Positions 14,701-24,180 of a stretch of 33,267 bases of DNA are shown one piece after another. The position numbers and the translations under genes were made by a program. Under the pieces are notes generated by a model that made no database searches, was not told where the DNA came from, and worked only from the letters and a program-made list of their open reading frames with translations. Numbering within the stretch: position 1 is the first letter of the stretch; each line of letters starts with the position of its first letter. Source of the stretch: Parcubacteria group bacterium GW2011_GWA2_40_14 (GTDB taxonomy: Bacteria > Patescibacteriota > Minisyncoccia > Phycocordibacterales > DATDWN01). The stretch is taken from NCBI GenBank assembly GCA_000996025.1, contig LBYF01000014.1:1-33267 (forward strand), read 5' to 3'.

Positions 14701-15828
14701 TCAAATGGCAAGTTCTAAGTAGCGACGATGGTAGAAATAGGCAATTGTAGCAAGTGCCAGAAGAATCCATGCGAGGAGGGGGCCTGGAGTGTAAATATCG
14801 CTCATTTCCCAAAGACTTATCCAGCTCAAAGAAATGCTTCCGTTTACTGTGGCAACGCTTTCAATCAAATTTTTATCTTGTTTTTTCACTACTTCAAGAT
14901 TTGATTGCCAATTTTTGAGCTGGCTATCAATATTAGCAAGTTTGTTTTGGTAGCTTTTATTTTCAGTTCCAAGTTGACCTTGTATAGTATTTTTTTCAGT
15001 TTGTAACTCCGCAATTCGGGTGCTTATTTCAGTTTTTCTCTGTTGGGTTGCTGTTTGGTTTTCAATTTCAAGGCGAGTTATTTCTGTATTTATTGCATTT
15101 ATTTTAGATTGCAGGGAAGTTGCGGTACTATTGTGGCTATTTATCACTTGATTGCGTTCGCTCTTTAACCCAGTGATATATTTTTCTGTTTGTGTTTGCT
15201 CCGCTTCTATGGACTGTTTTTGTGGCAAAAGATTTTCTGTGCTTATCTGTTCAATATATAGTTTTTCTCCAAAAATATCTTTTATTTCCTGTCTGAATAG
15301 TTCAAGTTTATTTGCTGGCAAGGCGAAACCGATATATCCATAGCGTTCGGCGCTACTGGAACCGTCTATACGTCCACCAAATCCTCGCACAATAGTTTCA
15401 ATGCGTGTTTTTGTGTTAGTAACATGGCGAGTGCGAAGAGTGGAATTGTAATGTGTTTTTAAAAATTCGCGTCCATCTGAAATAGGGGATTCTCCCGGAT
15501 ATCCGTATCTTGGATAGTAATCAGGCATGATTGAGTTTTTGGATTGCGCGCTAGATTCCATAGCATCACTGCTAGAAGTTGTATAGTTTGGAGTAATTAG
15601 GGTTTTTGTACTGTAATTAACTGAATTTCCCATAACGACCAAAATAGCCATAGTTGTAAAAGCAAAAGAAAGCCACGGTAGAGGGGTGGGTGTTTTGAAT
15701 GTTTTTACGCTATTATTCGGCAATTTATTTAATACCATGCTTTTCATGGAGTCGTTACTCTCAGGGCTCCTTTGTTTGCTTTTGCCCCAGTCATTCAAAA
15801 TGTCGTGAATTGTTTGGCGATTATTCAT
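14701..15828 (-). CDS. DUF4349 membrane protein, probable sigma-factor partner
   Basis: A 375-residue protein: N-terminal cytoplasmic part (HDILNDWGKSKQ), membrane segment about residues 48-66, a DUF4349-like extracytoplasmic domain (TRHVTNTKTRIETIVRGFGG and IGFALPANKLELFRQEI, about 130-190), a long coiled coil (about 205-315, rich in Gln, Glu and Lys), and a C-terminal membrane segment (LLAWILLALATIAYFYHRR). DUF4349 proteins are often encoded with ECF sigma factors. Here the gene starts 9 bp after the sigma gene stop, so it may sense envelope state and hold the sigma factor at the membrane; this is inferred from context only. Confidence 0.75.
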   Translation of the reverse strand: MNNRQTIHDILNDWGKSKQRSPESNDSMKSMVLNKLPNNSVKTFKTPTPLPWLSFAFTTMAILVVMGNSVNYSTKTLITPNYTTSSSDAMESSAQSKNSIMPDYYPRYGYPGESPISDGREFLKTHYNSTLRTRHVTNTKTRIETIVRGFGGRIDGSSSAERYGYIGFALPANKLELFRQEIKDIFGEKLYIEQISTENLLPQKQSIEAEQTQTEKYITGLKSERNQVINSHNSTATSLQSKINAINTEITRLEIENQTATQQRKTEISTRIAELQTEKNTIQGQLGTENKSYQNKLANIDSQLKNWQSNLEVVKKQDKNLIESVATVNGSISLSWISLWEMSDIYTPGPLLAWILLALATIAYFYHRRYLELAI

Positions 15829-15837
15829 ATTTTTATT

Positions 15838-16317
15838 TTAATTTTTGAATATAGTGCGTGCATGAACCAATGCTCGATGCATTCTCACTCGGACAGCAAT
15901 AGGATTTATTTTAAGAACCCTTCCTATTTCACCGAGGGGAAGGCCTCCAATATAGCGTAAGCGTATTAATTCTCTATCGTCCTCGGAAAGTTTTTGTAGA
16001 ATCTGGTCTACAAGGATTTTATCTTCTACTCTAGAGTCAATATCGGAACTATCGTGAAGTGTCTCGTCATATCGTATTTCACGACTGCTTTTTCGCCAGT
16101 GCATTTTCATTTCATTTCTAGCAATAGCAAATATCCAAGCTGAAAATCCAGCCCCGCGCTTATTAAAGCGGGTAAGAACTTCTATGGCTTTAAGCCATGT
16201 GGTCTGTAGAATGTCATCTGCCAAATCACGGTCTCTTAGTGTATTTATAAGATACCCATATAGCTTGGGCGTGAGAGTGTTCCACAGCTTGCTGACAGCG
16301 TCTTTATCTAAGTTCAT
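15838..16317 (-). CDS. ECF-type RNA polymerase sigma factor
   Basis: A 159-residue sigma factor with only regions 2 and 4. Region 2 carries LYGYLINTLRDRDLADDILQ and TTWLKAIEVL, then FSAWIFAIARNEMKMHWRKS (-10 recognition). Region 4 carries LSEDDRELIRLRYIGGLPLG followed by EIGRVLKINPIAVRVRMHRA, the helix-turn-helix that reads the -35 element. It lies upstream of the DUF4349 gene and downstream of hsp20 on the same strand, consistent with an envelope or protein-folding stress response. Its targets are unknown. Confidence 0.92.
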   Translation of the reverse strand: MNLDKDAVSKLWNTLTPKLYGYLINTLRDRDLADDILQTTWLKAIEVLTRFNKRGAGFSAWIFAIARNEMKMHWRKSSREIRYDETLHDSSDIDSRVEDKILVDQILQKLSEDDRELIRLRYIGGLPLGEIGRVLKINPIAVRVRMHRALVHARTIFKN

Positions 16318-16324
16318 ATTTATG

Positions 16325-16342
16325 TGTGATCACATAAGTATA
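16325..16342 (-). promoter_or_regulatory. Promoter and palindrome upstream of the sigma gene
   Basis: On the minus strand a TATACT (16342-16337) precedes a self-complementary TGTGATCACA (16325-16334) and then the ATG at 16317. The palindrome lies between -10 and start codon, where a repressor could block transcription. The -35 is weak. Confidence 0.35.
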
Positions 16343-16373
16343 ATGCATCAGCATACCAAAATGTTACACAATA

Positions 16374-16399
16374 TAGAACCTTCGAATTTGAAGGTTCTA
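16374..16399. other. Hairpin at the end of the hsp20 gene
   Basis: TAGAACCTTC and GAAGGTTCTA, 10-bp arms around a 6-nt loop, overlapping the hsp20 stop codon. No clear T tract follows on the minus strand; it may be a weak terminator or an mRNA 3'-end stabiliser. Confidence 0.45.
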
Positions 16400-16858
16400 C
16401 CCTTTCACTCGTAGTTTTGTCTGCCTATTCTTATCCACTTTTGGCAAGCGTATGATGAGAAGACCGTGTTTTTCTACGGCTTCGGCTTCATCTACTTGAA
16501 TTTCTGTAGGGAGCATAATGGTCCGGGAAAATGACCCCCAGTATAGCTCGCGATGAAAATAGTCGTCATCTTTTACAAAGCGTTCTGTCTCGCGTTTGCC
16601 TTTTATGGTAACCATATCGCGAGTTATAGCGATATCCAAATCCTCCGGTTTTACTCCGGCCACCATGCTTTTTATGACTATTTCTCCAGACGTTTGATAA
16701 ACATCTATAGTCAATTGTCCTTCCTCGCCATCTTCATCAAACCAGGCCTCGCCATTTGCCGGTTTGTCGGATAGGCGGTTTTCTGTTTCTTCCACAAGTT
16801 CATCATCCATTTTTATGGTACCTGTCAGTTTTTCAAAAAATGAGCGATTATCTTTCAT
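16397..16858 (-). CDS. Small heat-shock protein, Hsp20/alpha-crystallin family
   Basis: A 153-residue chaperone that holds unfolding proteins without ATP. The alpha-crystallin domain covers about residues 50-150: EIVIKSMVAGVKPEDLDIAI, then MVTIKGKRETERF, the ELYWGSFSRTIMLPTEI strand region, and the C-terminal GLLIIRLPKV containing the conserved (A)xxxxGxLxxxxPK pattern. The N-terminal arm is acidic. It lies upstream of the ECF sigma gene on the same strand, which fits a stress-response neighbourhood. Confidence 0.93.
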   Translation of the reverse strand: MKDNRSFFEKLTGTIKMDDELVEETENRLSDKPANGEAWFDEDGEEGQLTIDVYQTSGEIVIKSMVAGVKPEDLDIAITRDMVTIKGKRETERFVKDDDYFHRELYWGSFSRTIMLPTEIQVDEAEAVEKHGLLIIRLPKVDKNRQTKLRVKG

Positions 16859-16920
16859 GATTATATTTTATATCTAATTACAAAAAGATTCAAATACTTT
16901 TTCAGCTACTATATTATTGT

Positions 16921-17488
16921 CTAATTTTTAACTCCCACTTTTTTTATTTTTTCAAAAAACAATAAAAGTAGAATAATGCCAAACCAAACTCCGCCAAATA
17001 TTAAAAAAATATTTGTTTGACTTTCACTAATTATAAATAAATTAAAGACAGTATGCAAGATGATGGCTATTATAATACCACAGCTAGTGTATATTTTTCT
17101 CCAAACAGAGCTTTTGTAGAAAGATAAGCCCATAAATATGCCGATAGTGGCAGAAGCAATAATGTGAAGAAGACTGGCTCCGAGGAAGCGCAGATTACCG
17201 TGGATTAGGGTGTCCAAGAGGTTTCCTTCAGCAATAGAAGGAATAAGAAAGAGGGTGTTTTCAAATGTCACAAAACCCAGAGCCGATATGATGAGATAGA
17301 TAAATTAGTTGCTCTAACGGCAAGACAAAAAGAACAGCTAGCATTCCACCGAGAAAAGAAAGAGTAATCATTTTTAGCGGTTCGGGGTGTATATCCTCTT
17401 TAAGCCAAAACCAAAGCCAAAAGAGGGCTGGCACAAGGCCTAAAAGAAAGGCCAGGATGAAAGGGTATTGTTGAATAAAATTTAACAT
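16921..17488 (-). pseudogene. Broken PrsW-family membrane protease gene
   Basis: The gene exists in two overlapping frames. The 5' frame (17488-17261) encodes ALFWLWFWLKEDIHPEPLK and a second membrane segment, as at the start of PrsW proteases, then stops after HHIGSGFCDI. The 3' frame (to 16921) is open across SALGFVTFENTLFLIP, the usual PrsW GFAxxEN block, HGNLRFLGASLLHIIASATI and two more membrane segments. Besides the frame change near 17280, the part that should carry the catalytic EExxK pair is missing, so roughly 40 residues appear deleted. This is a dead copy, not a programmed frameshift. PrsW-like proteases normally cut membrane anti-sigma factors, of interest because an ECF sigma gene lies 0.6 kb away. 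Confidence 0.75.
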
Positions 17489-17498
17489 AAAGTTATTT

Positions 17499-19646
17499 TT
17501 ATTTTGGCCACTTTGTTACCATGAGAAGGTTTTTCTTGCCACCATCCTCCAGATGTGACCAGATTTCCTCTGTGATAAATGGCATGAATGGATGAAGAAG
17601 TTTGAGTGAGGTTTCTAAAATGTAATTTAATGTGTGTTGTGCCGATGCTACAACATGTCTATCCTGACTTTGGAGTTTCTCTTTTGACTCCTCTATTATT
17701 TTATCAGCAAAAGTATGCCAAACATAGTGATAGAGTTTTTCTCCAGCGAGGTAGAAACGATACTGGTCCATATCGACAGTTATATCTTTTATTAGAGCTT
17801 GCAGTTCAGCAATATTATTTGCATCACTTTCAGCTATTATTTCCGGTTTTGTTCTATCCCAGTTCTCCGTACTTGTCAAAACATACCGAGTAATATTCCA
17901 AATTTTATTTGCAAAAAGTTTGCAGGCTTTTATTTTATCCTCTGAAAGGGAAAGGGAAGTGCCAGGAGTGTTACCTACAACAAGTCCCATTCTAAATGCA
18001 TCAGTACCATATTTTTCCGTTAGTATCATCGGGTCTATGACATTTCCCTTACTCTTGCTCATTTTCAGTCCTTTAGCATCAAGAACCAATCCATGCAGAT
18101 AAACTGTTTTAAATGGCACTTTTCCCGTAATATATAACCCAAGCATAATCATACGCGCAACCCAAAAAAATATGATCTCTCCGGCAGTTTCCATAACATC
18201 AGTCGGATAAAAAGTCTCGTAGTCTTTAGAGCTTGGAAATCCTAGAGTAGCGAACGGCCATTGTCCTGATGAAAACCATGTATCAAATGTGTCAGTATCT
18301 TTTTGCATTTCATTACCACATTTGTTGCATGTTGATATCTCATTTTCAAGATCAACCACTCCGCCGCCACATTGATTGCAGATTTTCGCTGGTATAGGAA
18401 TACCCCAGACTATTTGTCTAGAGATGTTCCAATCCGTTATGTTTTCTAGCCAGTGTATAGTTATTTTTTTATAGTGTTCTGGAATGTATTTTATCTCATC
18501 ATTGTTTATTTTTTCCAATGCTTTTAGAGCAAGTGGTTTCATTTTTATAAACCATTGATTTTTTATTTGAGGTTCTATAATTGTTCCACATCTGTAACAG
18601 GTTTTAACAACGTGTTTATAGTTTTCATCAATCTTCTCCACCAATCCTTTCTTTTGCATTTTTTCGACTATCAATGCTCTGGCCTTTTTTATATGCTGAC
18701 CAGCAAATTCTCCAGCGATAGGTAAAAGTTTTCCATTTTCGTCTATAATTTGTTCTTTATCTAAATTATGACGTAGAGCAATACCAAAATCTGTGGCATC
18801 ATGCCAAGGCGTTATTGTCATAACTCCTGTACCAAACTCCATGTCAACAGTATCGTCTTTTATTATTGTTGCCTCGATTGGTCCGTTTATCCATTCTAGT
18901 TTTATCTTCTGACCATCTTTATATTCAGAGTACCTCTTGTCTTTTGGATGCATTGTTACATACTTGTCACCAAATTTTGTTTCCGGTCTTGAGGTTGATA
19001 TTGTAAAGGGTCCGTATTTCAAATAATAGTACGGTTCTACTCTTTCTTCGTCTTTTATTTCAAGATCGGAAAAAGATGTTTGATGTTTTGAGCACCAACT
19101 AACAATTTTCTTTCCCCTATATACAATATTGTCATCTGAAAGTTTTTTGAATGTTGTATAGACGGTTTGCACAATATCTGGATCAAGAGTGAACTTTTCT
19201 CGAGACCAGTCGCATGAAGCGCCCATCTTTTTTATTTGAGATTTTATATTAGTCGAACTGTTCAAAGTAAACTCTAGAATTTCTTCGTATAGTTTTTTTG
19301 GTTCAATATCAAATCTTGTTCGACCTTCTTTTTCCAACTTTTTCTCGTACACTACTTGTGTTTCAAATCCCGCATGATCTAGACCCGGAAGCCATAGTGT
19401 TTTAAATCCTTGCATTCGTTTATATCGAATCATAATATCTTCAATAGTCAAGACTAAACCATGTCCAGCATGCAGAGAACCATTTGCATTTGTCGGCGGC
19501 ATTATTATTGTGAATGCCTCGGATTTTGTTTCAGTATTTTGTTGCGGATTTTTATCCGGATTAAAAAACCCACTCTCTTCCCAGAGGTTGTAAATTCTTT
19601 TTTCAGTGGATTTTGGATTGTATGGGGATAAAAAAATACTCTTCAT
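17499..19646 (-). CDS. valS: Valyl-tRNA synthetase
   Basis: A 715-residue class I synthetase charging tRNA-Val. HIGH-like motif is NGSLHAGHGL (near residue 56), KMSKS-like motif is LKMSKSKGNVIDP (about 525). The CP1 editing domain contains the conserved TISTSRPETKFGD and the threonine-rich and acidic editing residues (GTGVMTITPWHDATDFG). Two zinc-ribbon cysteine sets are visible (CYRCGTIIEPQ and CNQCGG with CNKCG). It is shorter than the 880-950 residues common in bacteria because the C-terminal coiled-coil tail is absent, ending soon after HPFMPFITEEIWSHL. The broken PrsW gene follows it by 10 bp. Confidence 0.96.
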   Translation of the reverse strand: MKSIFLSPYNPKSTEKRIYNLWEESGFFNPDKNPQQNTETKSEAFTIIMPPTNANGSLHAGHGLVLTIEDIMIRYKRMQGFKTLWLPGLDHAGFETQVVYEKKLEKEGRTRFDIEPKKLYEEILEFTLNSSTNIKSQIKKMGASCDWSREKFTLDPDIVQTVYTTFKKLSDDNIVYRGKKIVSWCSKHQTSFSDLEIKDEERVEPYYYLKYGPFTISTSRPETKFGDKYVTMHPKDKRYSEYKDGQKIKLEWINGPIEATIIKDDTVDMEFGTGVMTITPWHDATDFGIALRHNLDKEQIIDENGKLLPIAGEFAGQHIKKARALIVEKMQKKGLVEKIDENYKHVVKTCYRCGTIIEPQIKNQWFIKMKPLALKALEKINNDEIKYIPEHYKKITIHWLENITDWNISRQIVWGIPIPAKICNQCGGGVVDLENEISTCNKCGNEMQKDTDTFDTWFSSGQWPFATLGFPSSKDYETFYPTDVMETAGEIIFFWVARMIMLGLYITGKVPFKTVYLHGLVLDAKGLKMSKSKGNVIDPMILTEKYGTDAFRMGLVVGNTPGTSLSLSEDKIKACKLFANKIWNITRYVLTSTENWDRTKPEIIAESDANNIAELQALIKDITVDMDQYRFYLAGEKLYHYVWHTFADKIIEESKEKLQSQDRHVVASAQHTLNYILETSLKLLHPFMPFITEEIWSHLEDGGKKNLLMVTKWPK

Positions 19647-19723
19647 GTTGTTAATGTGGTCTTCATGCTACTTAGGATATCATGTAAACAGATTTAATTA
19701 TAGTTTATAGTTGAAGAAAGGTA

Positions 19724-19822
19724 TAAAAGACATGTCCTTTACACCTATAAATATAATGTCCTTTATAAATATATCTTTTAAAAGACATATTTAGCAAGCT
19801 TAGAATGAATTCTAAAGGACAT
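19724..19822. promoter_or_regulatory. Array of TAAAGGACAT-type sites upstream of the surface protein
   Basis: A near-perfect palindrome TAAAAGACATGTCCTTTA at 19724-19741 is followed by single half-sites ATGTCCTTTA (19756-19765), TAAAAGACAT (19779-19788) and TAAAGGACAT (19813-19822). Five half-sites in 100 bp between the divergent valS and surface-protein genes suggest cooperative binding by an unknown regulator. They lie 70-170 bp upstream of the surface-protein promoter. Confidence 0.5.
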
Positions 19823-19890
19823 ACTTTATTGATTCTTAACAGAATTATAAAATATGGTTTAAAATAAGGGTTTTTATAATATTGATAGAC

Positions 19891-19919
19891 TTGACAGTAT
19901 TAAAAATAAAGAGTAATGT
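19891..19919 (+). promoter_or_regulatory. Promoter of the surface-protein gene
   Basis: Consensus -35 TTGACA (19891-19896), 17-bp spacer, -10 TAATGT (19914-19919). The predicted leader is about 30 nt. Confidence 0.65.
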
Positions 19920-19955
19920 TTTTGATTAATAAGGATTTTCTGATTACCGATTTAC

Positions 19956-22900
19956 ATGAAACAGTTTATATACAAAGCAATATTTGGAAGATTTAGAGTC
20001 AGTAAGCTGATTCTTATTTCCGTTGCCTTTGTAACTGTTTTTACCTTTGCACACTCTGCTCATGCAGCACAGGAAGGATATGGTCAGTGGGGAACTGACA
20101 ATGCTTTTTCTTCTGGAAGCATTCAAAAGGTAGGAGAAGGTTATGCTTTGACTGCTATAGGATACGGTTCTGATGATTGGAAATGTATTGTTGGAATCAA
20201 AACAGCTCCAGTTAATTCTGACGGTTCTGTAGATTTTGCGGCCGCCGATACTTCTTGGCAAAACAGTAATTGTGCAAGTGGCACTCCCGGTAGTGATGCT
20301 TCCGATTATGCTAAATTGTTTGAACCTTCAAATGGCTATGTGGTAACAGGATGGAGTTGGGGCGCCGATACTTCAGGTGGTTATCCAGATACGGATAGCG
20401 AACCAGAGGACGAATGTTTTTATCAAGAGTATATGAACCTTTCCACCAAGCAAGTCTATGCTTGGGGAGAAGCAAGTACCGGTACATGCTCTGACCGTGT
20501 ATATGGACAGAGTGATTTGAAACAGGTGGCACGCGCAGGAGATGGCAGAGTAATCATTGGCATTTATTTTAATATTGATAACGATGGGCGATTGGATTTT
20601 CTTGCCATGACAACCAGAGAGGTTTCCTCTACCGCACCAGCTCCAGTTGCTTGTCCTGCCGGACAGGTGACAGTGGATGGAAATTGCCAAGGTGTGGACG
20701 GTTGGATTACAGTTGCACCAGGAAACTCTGGACTTATCGGTGGACCGACGCTTACTTGTAGCGTGCCATGCAGTCCTGATTTGCATTGGAGAATGATTGT
20801 TGGCACTGATGCCTATGTGGAAAGAAATGGAGTTTTATTTAATTCAGAAAATAATCTAGATATTTGGGATCAGTCAAATCTGGGAGTAGGCACTTATAAA
20901 TATGCTTTATTTATAAAAGATGATGCCGGTACTTCCTGGGAATATCGTTCAGTTACTGTGACTGTTATTTCTCCTCCAGCACCGGCTCCTGCACCTGAAC
21001 CTATTCCACCTCCAGCGCCAGTACCACCAACAAAGACAACTACAACTTGTAGTCTTACCGCAAGCGCAACAACTGTTACAACTGCTTCCGGAAACAACAC
21101 TGTTACATGGACAGCTACATCCAATCCATCAGGACTTCCATATTTTTGGAATGTCACTGGACCAATTAGCAAGGTAAATGTTCCAGGTGAAGGAACAGGA
21201 CTAACAAATGCCACATATACATATACATATGATACAGTCGGCACTTACGTCGCTTCATTTAATTTTCCAGGTGATAGCACCCGTCTTCCTTGTATAAGTA
21301 ATCCAGTAACTTTAACTGTCACAGCTCCTGTTACACCACCTGCACCAGTACCACCAGTACCACCTACTGCACCAGTACCACCTACCGCTCTTAACACTAC
21401 TTGTTCACTCACAGCTAGCGCAACTGCTATTACGAGAGGTGGAACTGTAACATGGACAGCATCATCAACCCCAAGTGGATTGCCATATTTCTGGTATGTA
21501 ACTGGAACAGAAACTAAGATGCATATTGCTGGTGAAGGAACAGGACTAACAAATGCTACATATACATATACATATAACACCAGTGGTTCATACAAGGTTT
21601 ACTTTGTAGTGGAGAATGCCAGTGGGATTTTCCTCTGCGCCAGTACCCCATTGTTCTTAACTGTTACAGATCCAGTTATACCTCCAGCACCAGTACCTCC
21701 AGTACCTCCAACAGACCAGCCACCAACTATCACAGTTCTTCCTCCAAATCCAGCAACTATAGTACAAGGAGGTACATATGTAGATGCCGGTGCTACAGCT
21801 TCTGACCCAGAAGATGGCAATATAACTTTTAAAATTGCCAGTACAACTACTGTAAATACAGCAGTGGTTGGAACATACAAGGTTACATACACAGTTTCCG
21901 ATTCTAAAGGACAATCTGCATCTGCATCAAGGACAGTCAATGTTACACCTCCAGTAGGTGGAGGTGGCGCTGTACCAACAGGTAAGATTACATTTTGTAT
22001 TATCCTTACTGATATAAATAATGTTATTGCTACTACTTCTAGTGGCTTGCCAGGTGGAGCGTTCTCATTAAACCTTTCTACAGCCACTAGTTCAGGTCTA
22101 ATTCAATCACCAGCTTGGACTACAACAACCTTTTCTCCAAACAGAAAAATAATTGTAAATAGCGGTTTAGATGCAGACTGTATTACATATAGCAATTTGC
22201 CTTTTGGTAGCTATTATTATTCACCAGTTTCTGTAACTGGAGCGCTCTGGCAACCAGCTAAATACAATGATCAAGATACTCAATCAGTAAACAATGTATC
22301 TGATTTCTTCTTGTACAGTCCAGAACTTTTTAATGCTACAACCACAGACGATGCAAGTCGCAATTTAAATTCAGATGGACAGATTGTTTTGAATTCCTCT
22401 AACACAGACCGTACCTTAGTTATCTTTGAAAAAGATCAATCTGGCTCATCATGTCCAGCCCCTCAAATCACATCACTTTTGTCTGCTACAGGAGTAGTCG
22501 GTCAAGCATTTACATATACAGTAACAGCATCATCTACCACAGCCACAACATTTTCTGTCGGAACACTTCCAGCAGGTTTGTCATTTTCTACAACAACCAA
22601 CACAATAAGCGGAACCCCTACAGTTTCAGGGACATATAATATTCAACTTATCGCAGCAAACCAGTGTACCGGAGGGCTTGACCTAAAAACTCTTGTTCTT
22701 ACAGTAACTCCTATAATAAGTGGTGGACCAAGCTCAAACATTTCTGTCTTAAAGACATCAAACCGAACCACAGTTGGTACAGGTGAATCAATAGTCTATA
22801 CAATTACCGTCGCAAACAACGGACCAAGTAATGCAACCGGAGTTATAGTTAATGACACAATTCCGAATTCACTGAATTTTGTCTCTTACACTTCTACACT

Positions 22901-24179
22901 CGGCACCTATAGTACAACGACTGGCATATGGACCATAGGCAATTTAAATAATGCCTCCACCACAATCCTAGCCATTACGGTGTCCGTAAAGGACGGTTTT
23001 CAAGGACAAAATATAACCAACACTGCAGTAGGAAGTGCAACGCAAAATGATCCAACTCCCACGGACAATACTTCTAGTGTTATTGTAGCCGTCAATCCAG
23101 TACCTTCAACTGGTGGCTGTACATCAAATTGTGGTGGCGGAGGAGGTGGAGGTGGAGGAGGTGGAGGGGGCGGTGGTGGTGGCGGCGGTCCAATTTGGCC
23201 CAATAACCTGACTATATTCAATGAGCAGGTTGTAGAGACTGTCCCTAATATCGCTATGGTCACATGGAATACAAACATGTTAGCTACACGACGGGTTGTA
23301 TGGGACACTGTTTCTCATAATGTCCTTGATACCTCTCCAAACTATGGCTATAGGACATCTTCAGTGCTTGTCTCTAATCCACTCCTTACAGCCCACGGTA
23401 TTGTTATAGGACTTGATCCAAACGTAAAGACATACTATTTCAGAGAAATATCCACAGAATTCTCTACTGGTGTTACTCGTATAGTAGTAGGTAAAGAAGT
23501 TGTTCTAGTCCGTGGAGTAATACCAACCGCTACAACTACTTCCTGTTTCTACTTGTATGATTATTTACGAGCAGATTTTAATAACAATCCAGTTGAAGTC
23601 AAAAAACTTCAAGTATTCCTGCGAGACCTTGAAGGATTTACAAACTTACAAATTACTGGGGTATATGACCCTGCCACTATCACTGCTGTTAACACTTTCC
23701 AAATGCGATATGAAAGAGATATTCTGACTCCATGGGGCCACGATGCGCCAACTGGATATACATATATTTTGACCAAGAAAAAGGTAAATGAAATATATTG
23801 CAAGATGGCTTTCCCTGTCACACCTCTACAACAACTAGAAATAGACACTTTCCGCAACTTCCTTCTTGGTTTAAAGAACGCTGGAGTAAATGTTCCAGTT
23901 GTAAATCCAAATGTGAATCTTTTTGGAACGACCACAATCCCTGTCCTTGATAACACTATAATCGGTCAAGCCACAACTACCAGCCCTATAATTTCAAGTA
24001 TCCTCTCTCGACTTACGGCTAATGTCAGGTCAGCTATGAACTGGTCTTACACTCATTTCTGCACATGGTTCAATCTACTTCTTATTCTTATAATCATTAT
24101 TCTTTCTTATCTATTATATAGAGAGAGGCTAAATAGCAAAAAATTGGAAGATATTAACAAAGAGTTATCTCTAAAATAA
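19956..24179 (+). CDS. Giant multidomain surface protein (1407 aa)
   Basis: Exported through Sec: signal peptide with LILISVAFVTVFTFA and an AHSAHA cleavage region (residues 1-36). Order of parts: a beta-rich N-terminal domain of unknown family with paired cysteines (about 37-230); Pro-rich linkers; two similar Ig-like modules sharing GLPYFW and GEGTGLTNATYTYTY (about 365-450 and 480-570); a DUF5011/Ig-like module (VQGGTYVDAGATASDPEDG, about 600-670); a SpaA/prealbumin-like part; a putative-Ig module (AGLSFSTTTNTISGTPTVSG); a DUF11 module (VLKTSNRTTVGTGESIVYTI); a run of about 19 glycines; an adhesin-like segment; a peptidoglycan-binding-like domain (EVKKLQVFLRDLEGF, VNTFQMRYERDIL); and a C-terminal membrane anchor (residues about 1370-1388). 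Likely a cell-surface adhesin or S-layer-associated fibre. Cysteines fit substrates of the DsbB system. Confidence 0.85.
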   Translation: MKQFIYKAIFGRFRVSKLILISVAFVTVFTFAHSAHAAQEGYGQWGTDNAFSSGSIQKVGEGYALTAIGYGSDDWKCIVGIKTAPVNSDGSVDFAAADTSWQNSNCASGTPGSDASDYAKLFEPSNGYVVTGWSWGADTSGGYPDTDSEPEDECFYQEYMNLSTKQVYAWGEASTGTCSDRVYGQSDLKQVARAGDGRVIIGIYFNIDNDGRLDFLAMTTREVSSTAPAPVACPAGQVTVDGNCQGVDGWITVAPGNSGLIGGPTLTCSVPCSPDLHWRMIVGTDAYVERNGVLFNSENNLDIWDQSNLGVGTYKYALFIKDDAGTSWEYRSVTVTVISPPAPAPAPEPIPPPAPVPPTKTTTTCSLTASATTVTTASGNNTVTWTATSNPSGLPYFWNVTGPISKVNVPGEGTGLTNATYTYTYDTVGTYVASFNFPGDSTRLPCISNPVTLTVTAPVTPPAPVPPVPPTAPVPPTALNTTCSLTASATAITRGGTVTWTASSTPSGLPYFWYVTGTETKMHIAGEGTGLTNATYTYTYNTSGSYKVYFVVENASGIFLCASTPLFLTVTDPVIPPAPVPPVPPTDQPPTITVLPPNPATIVQGGTYVDAGATASDPEDGNITFKIASTTTVNTAVVGTYKVTYTVSDSKGQSASASRTVNVTPPVGGGGAVPTGKITFCIILTDINNVIATTSSGLPGGAFSLNLSTATSSGLIQSPAWTTTTFSPNRKIIVNSGLDADCITYSNLPFGSYYYSPVSVTGALWQPAKYNDQDTQSVNNVSDFFLYSPELFNATTTDDASRNLNSDGQIVLNSSNTDRTLVIFEKDQSGSSCPAPQITSLLSATGVVGQAFTYTVTASSTTATTFSVGTLPAGLSFSTTTNTISGTPTVSGTYNIQLIAANQCTGGLDLKTLVLTVTPIISGGPSSNISVLKTSNRTTVGTGESIVYTITVANNGPSNATGVIVNDTIPNSLNFVSYTSTLGTYSTTTGIWTIGNLNNASTTILAITVSVKDGFQGQNITNTAVGSATQNDPTPTDNTSSVIVAVNPVPSTGGCTSNCGGGGGGGGGGGGGGGGGGGPIWPNNLTIFNEQVVETVPNIAMVTWNTNMLATRRVVWDTVSHNVLDTSPNYGYRTSSVLVSNPLLTAHGIVIGLDPNVKTYYFREISTEFSTGVTRIVVGKEVVLVRGVIPTATTTSCFYLYDYLRADFNNNPVEVKKLQVFLRDLEGFTNLQITGVYDPATITAVNTFQMRYERDILTPWGHDAPTGYTYILTKKKVNEIYCKMAFPVTPLQQLEIDTFRNFLLGLKNAGVNVPVVNPNVNLFGTTTIPVLDNTIIGQATTTSPIISSILSRLTANVRSAMNWSYTHFCTWFNLLLILIIIILSYLLYRERLNSKKLEDINKELSLK

Positions 24180-24180
24180 A

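Noticed and set aside
16921-17488. Programmed ribosomal frameshift in the PrsW gene
   Set aside because: No slippery heptamer or downstream structure is evident and the catalytic segment is missing, so a shift would not restore an enzyme.
23000-23308. Proline-run protein on the minus strand
   Set aside because: The proline run is the complement of the poly-glycine codons of the surface protein.
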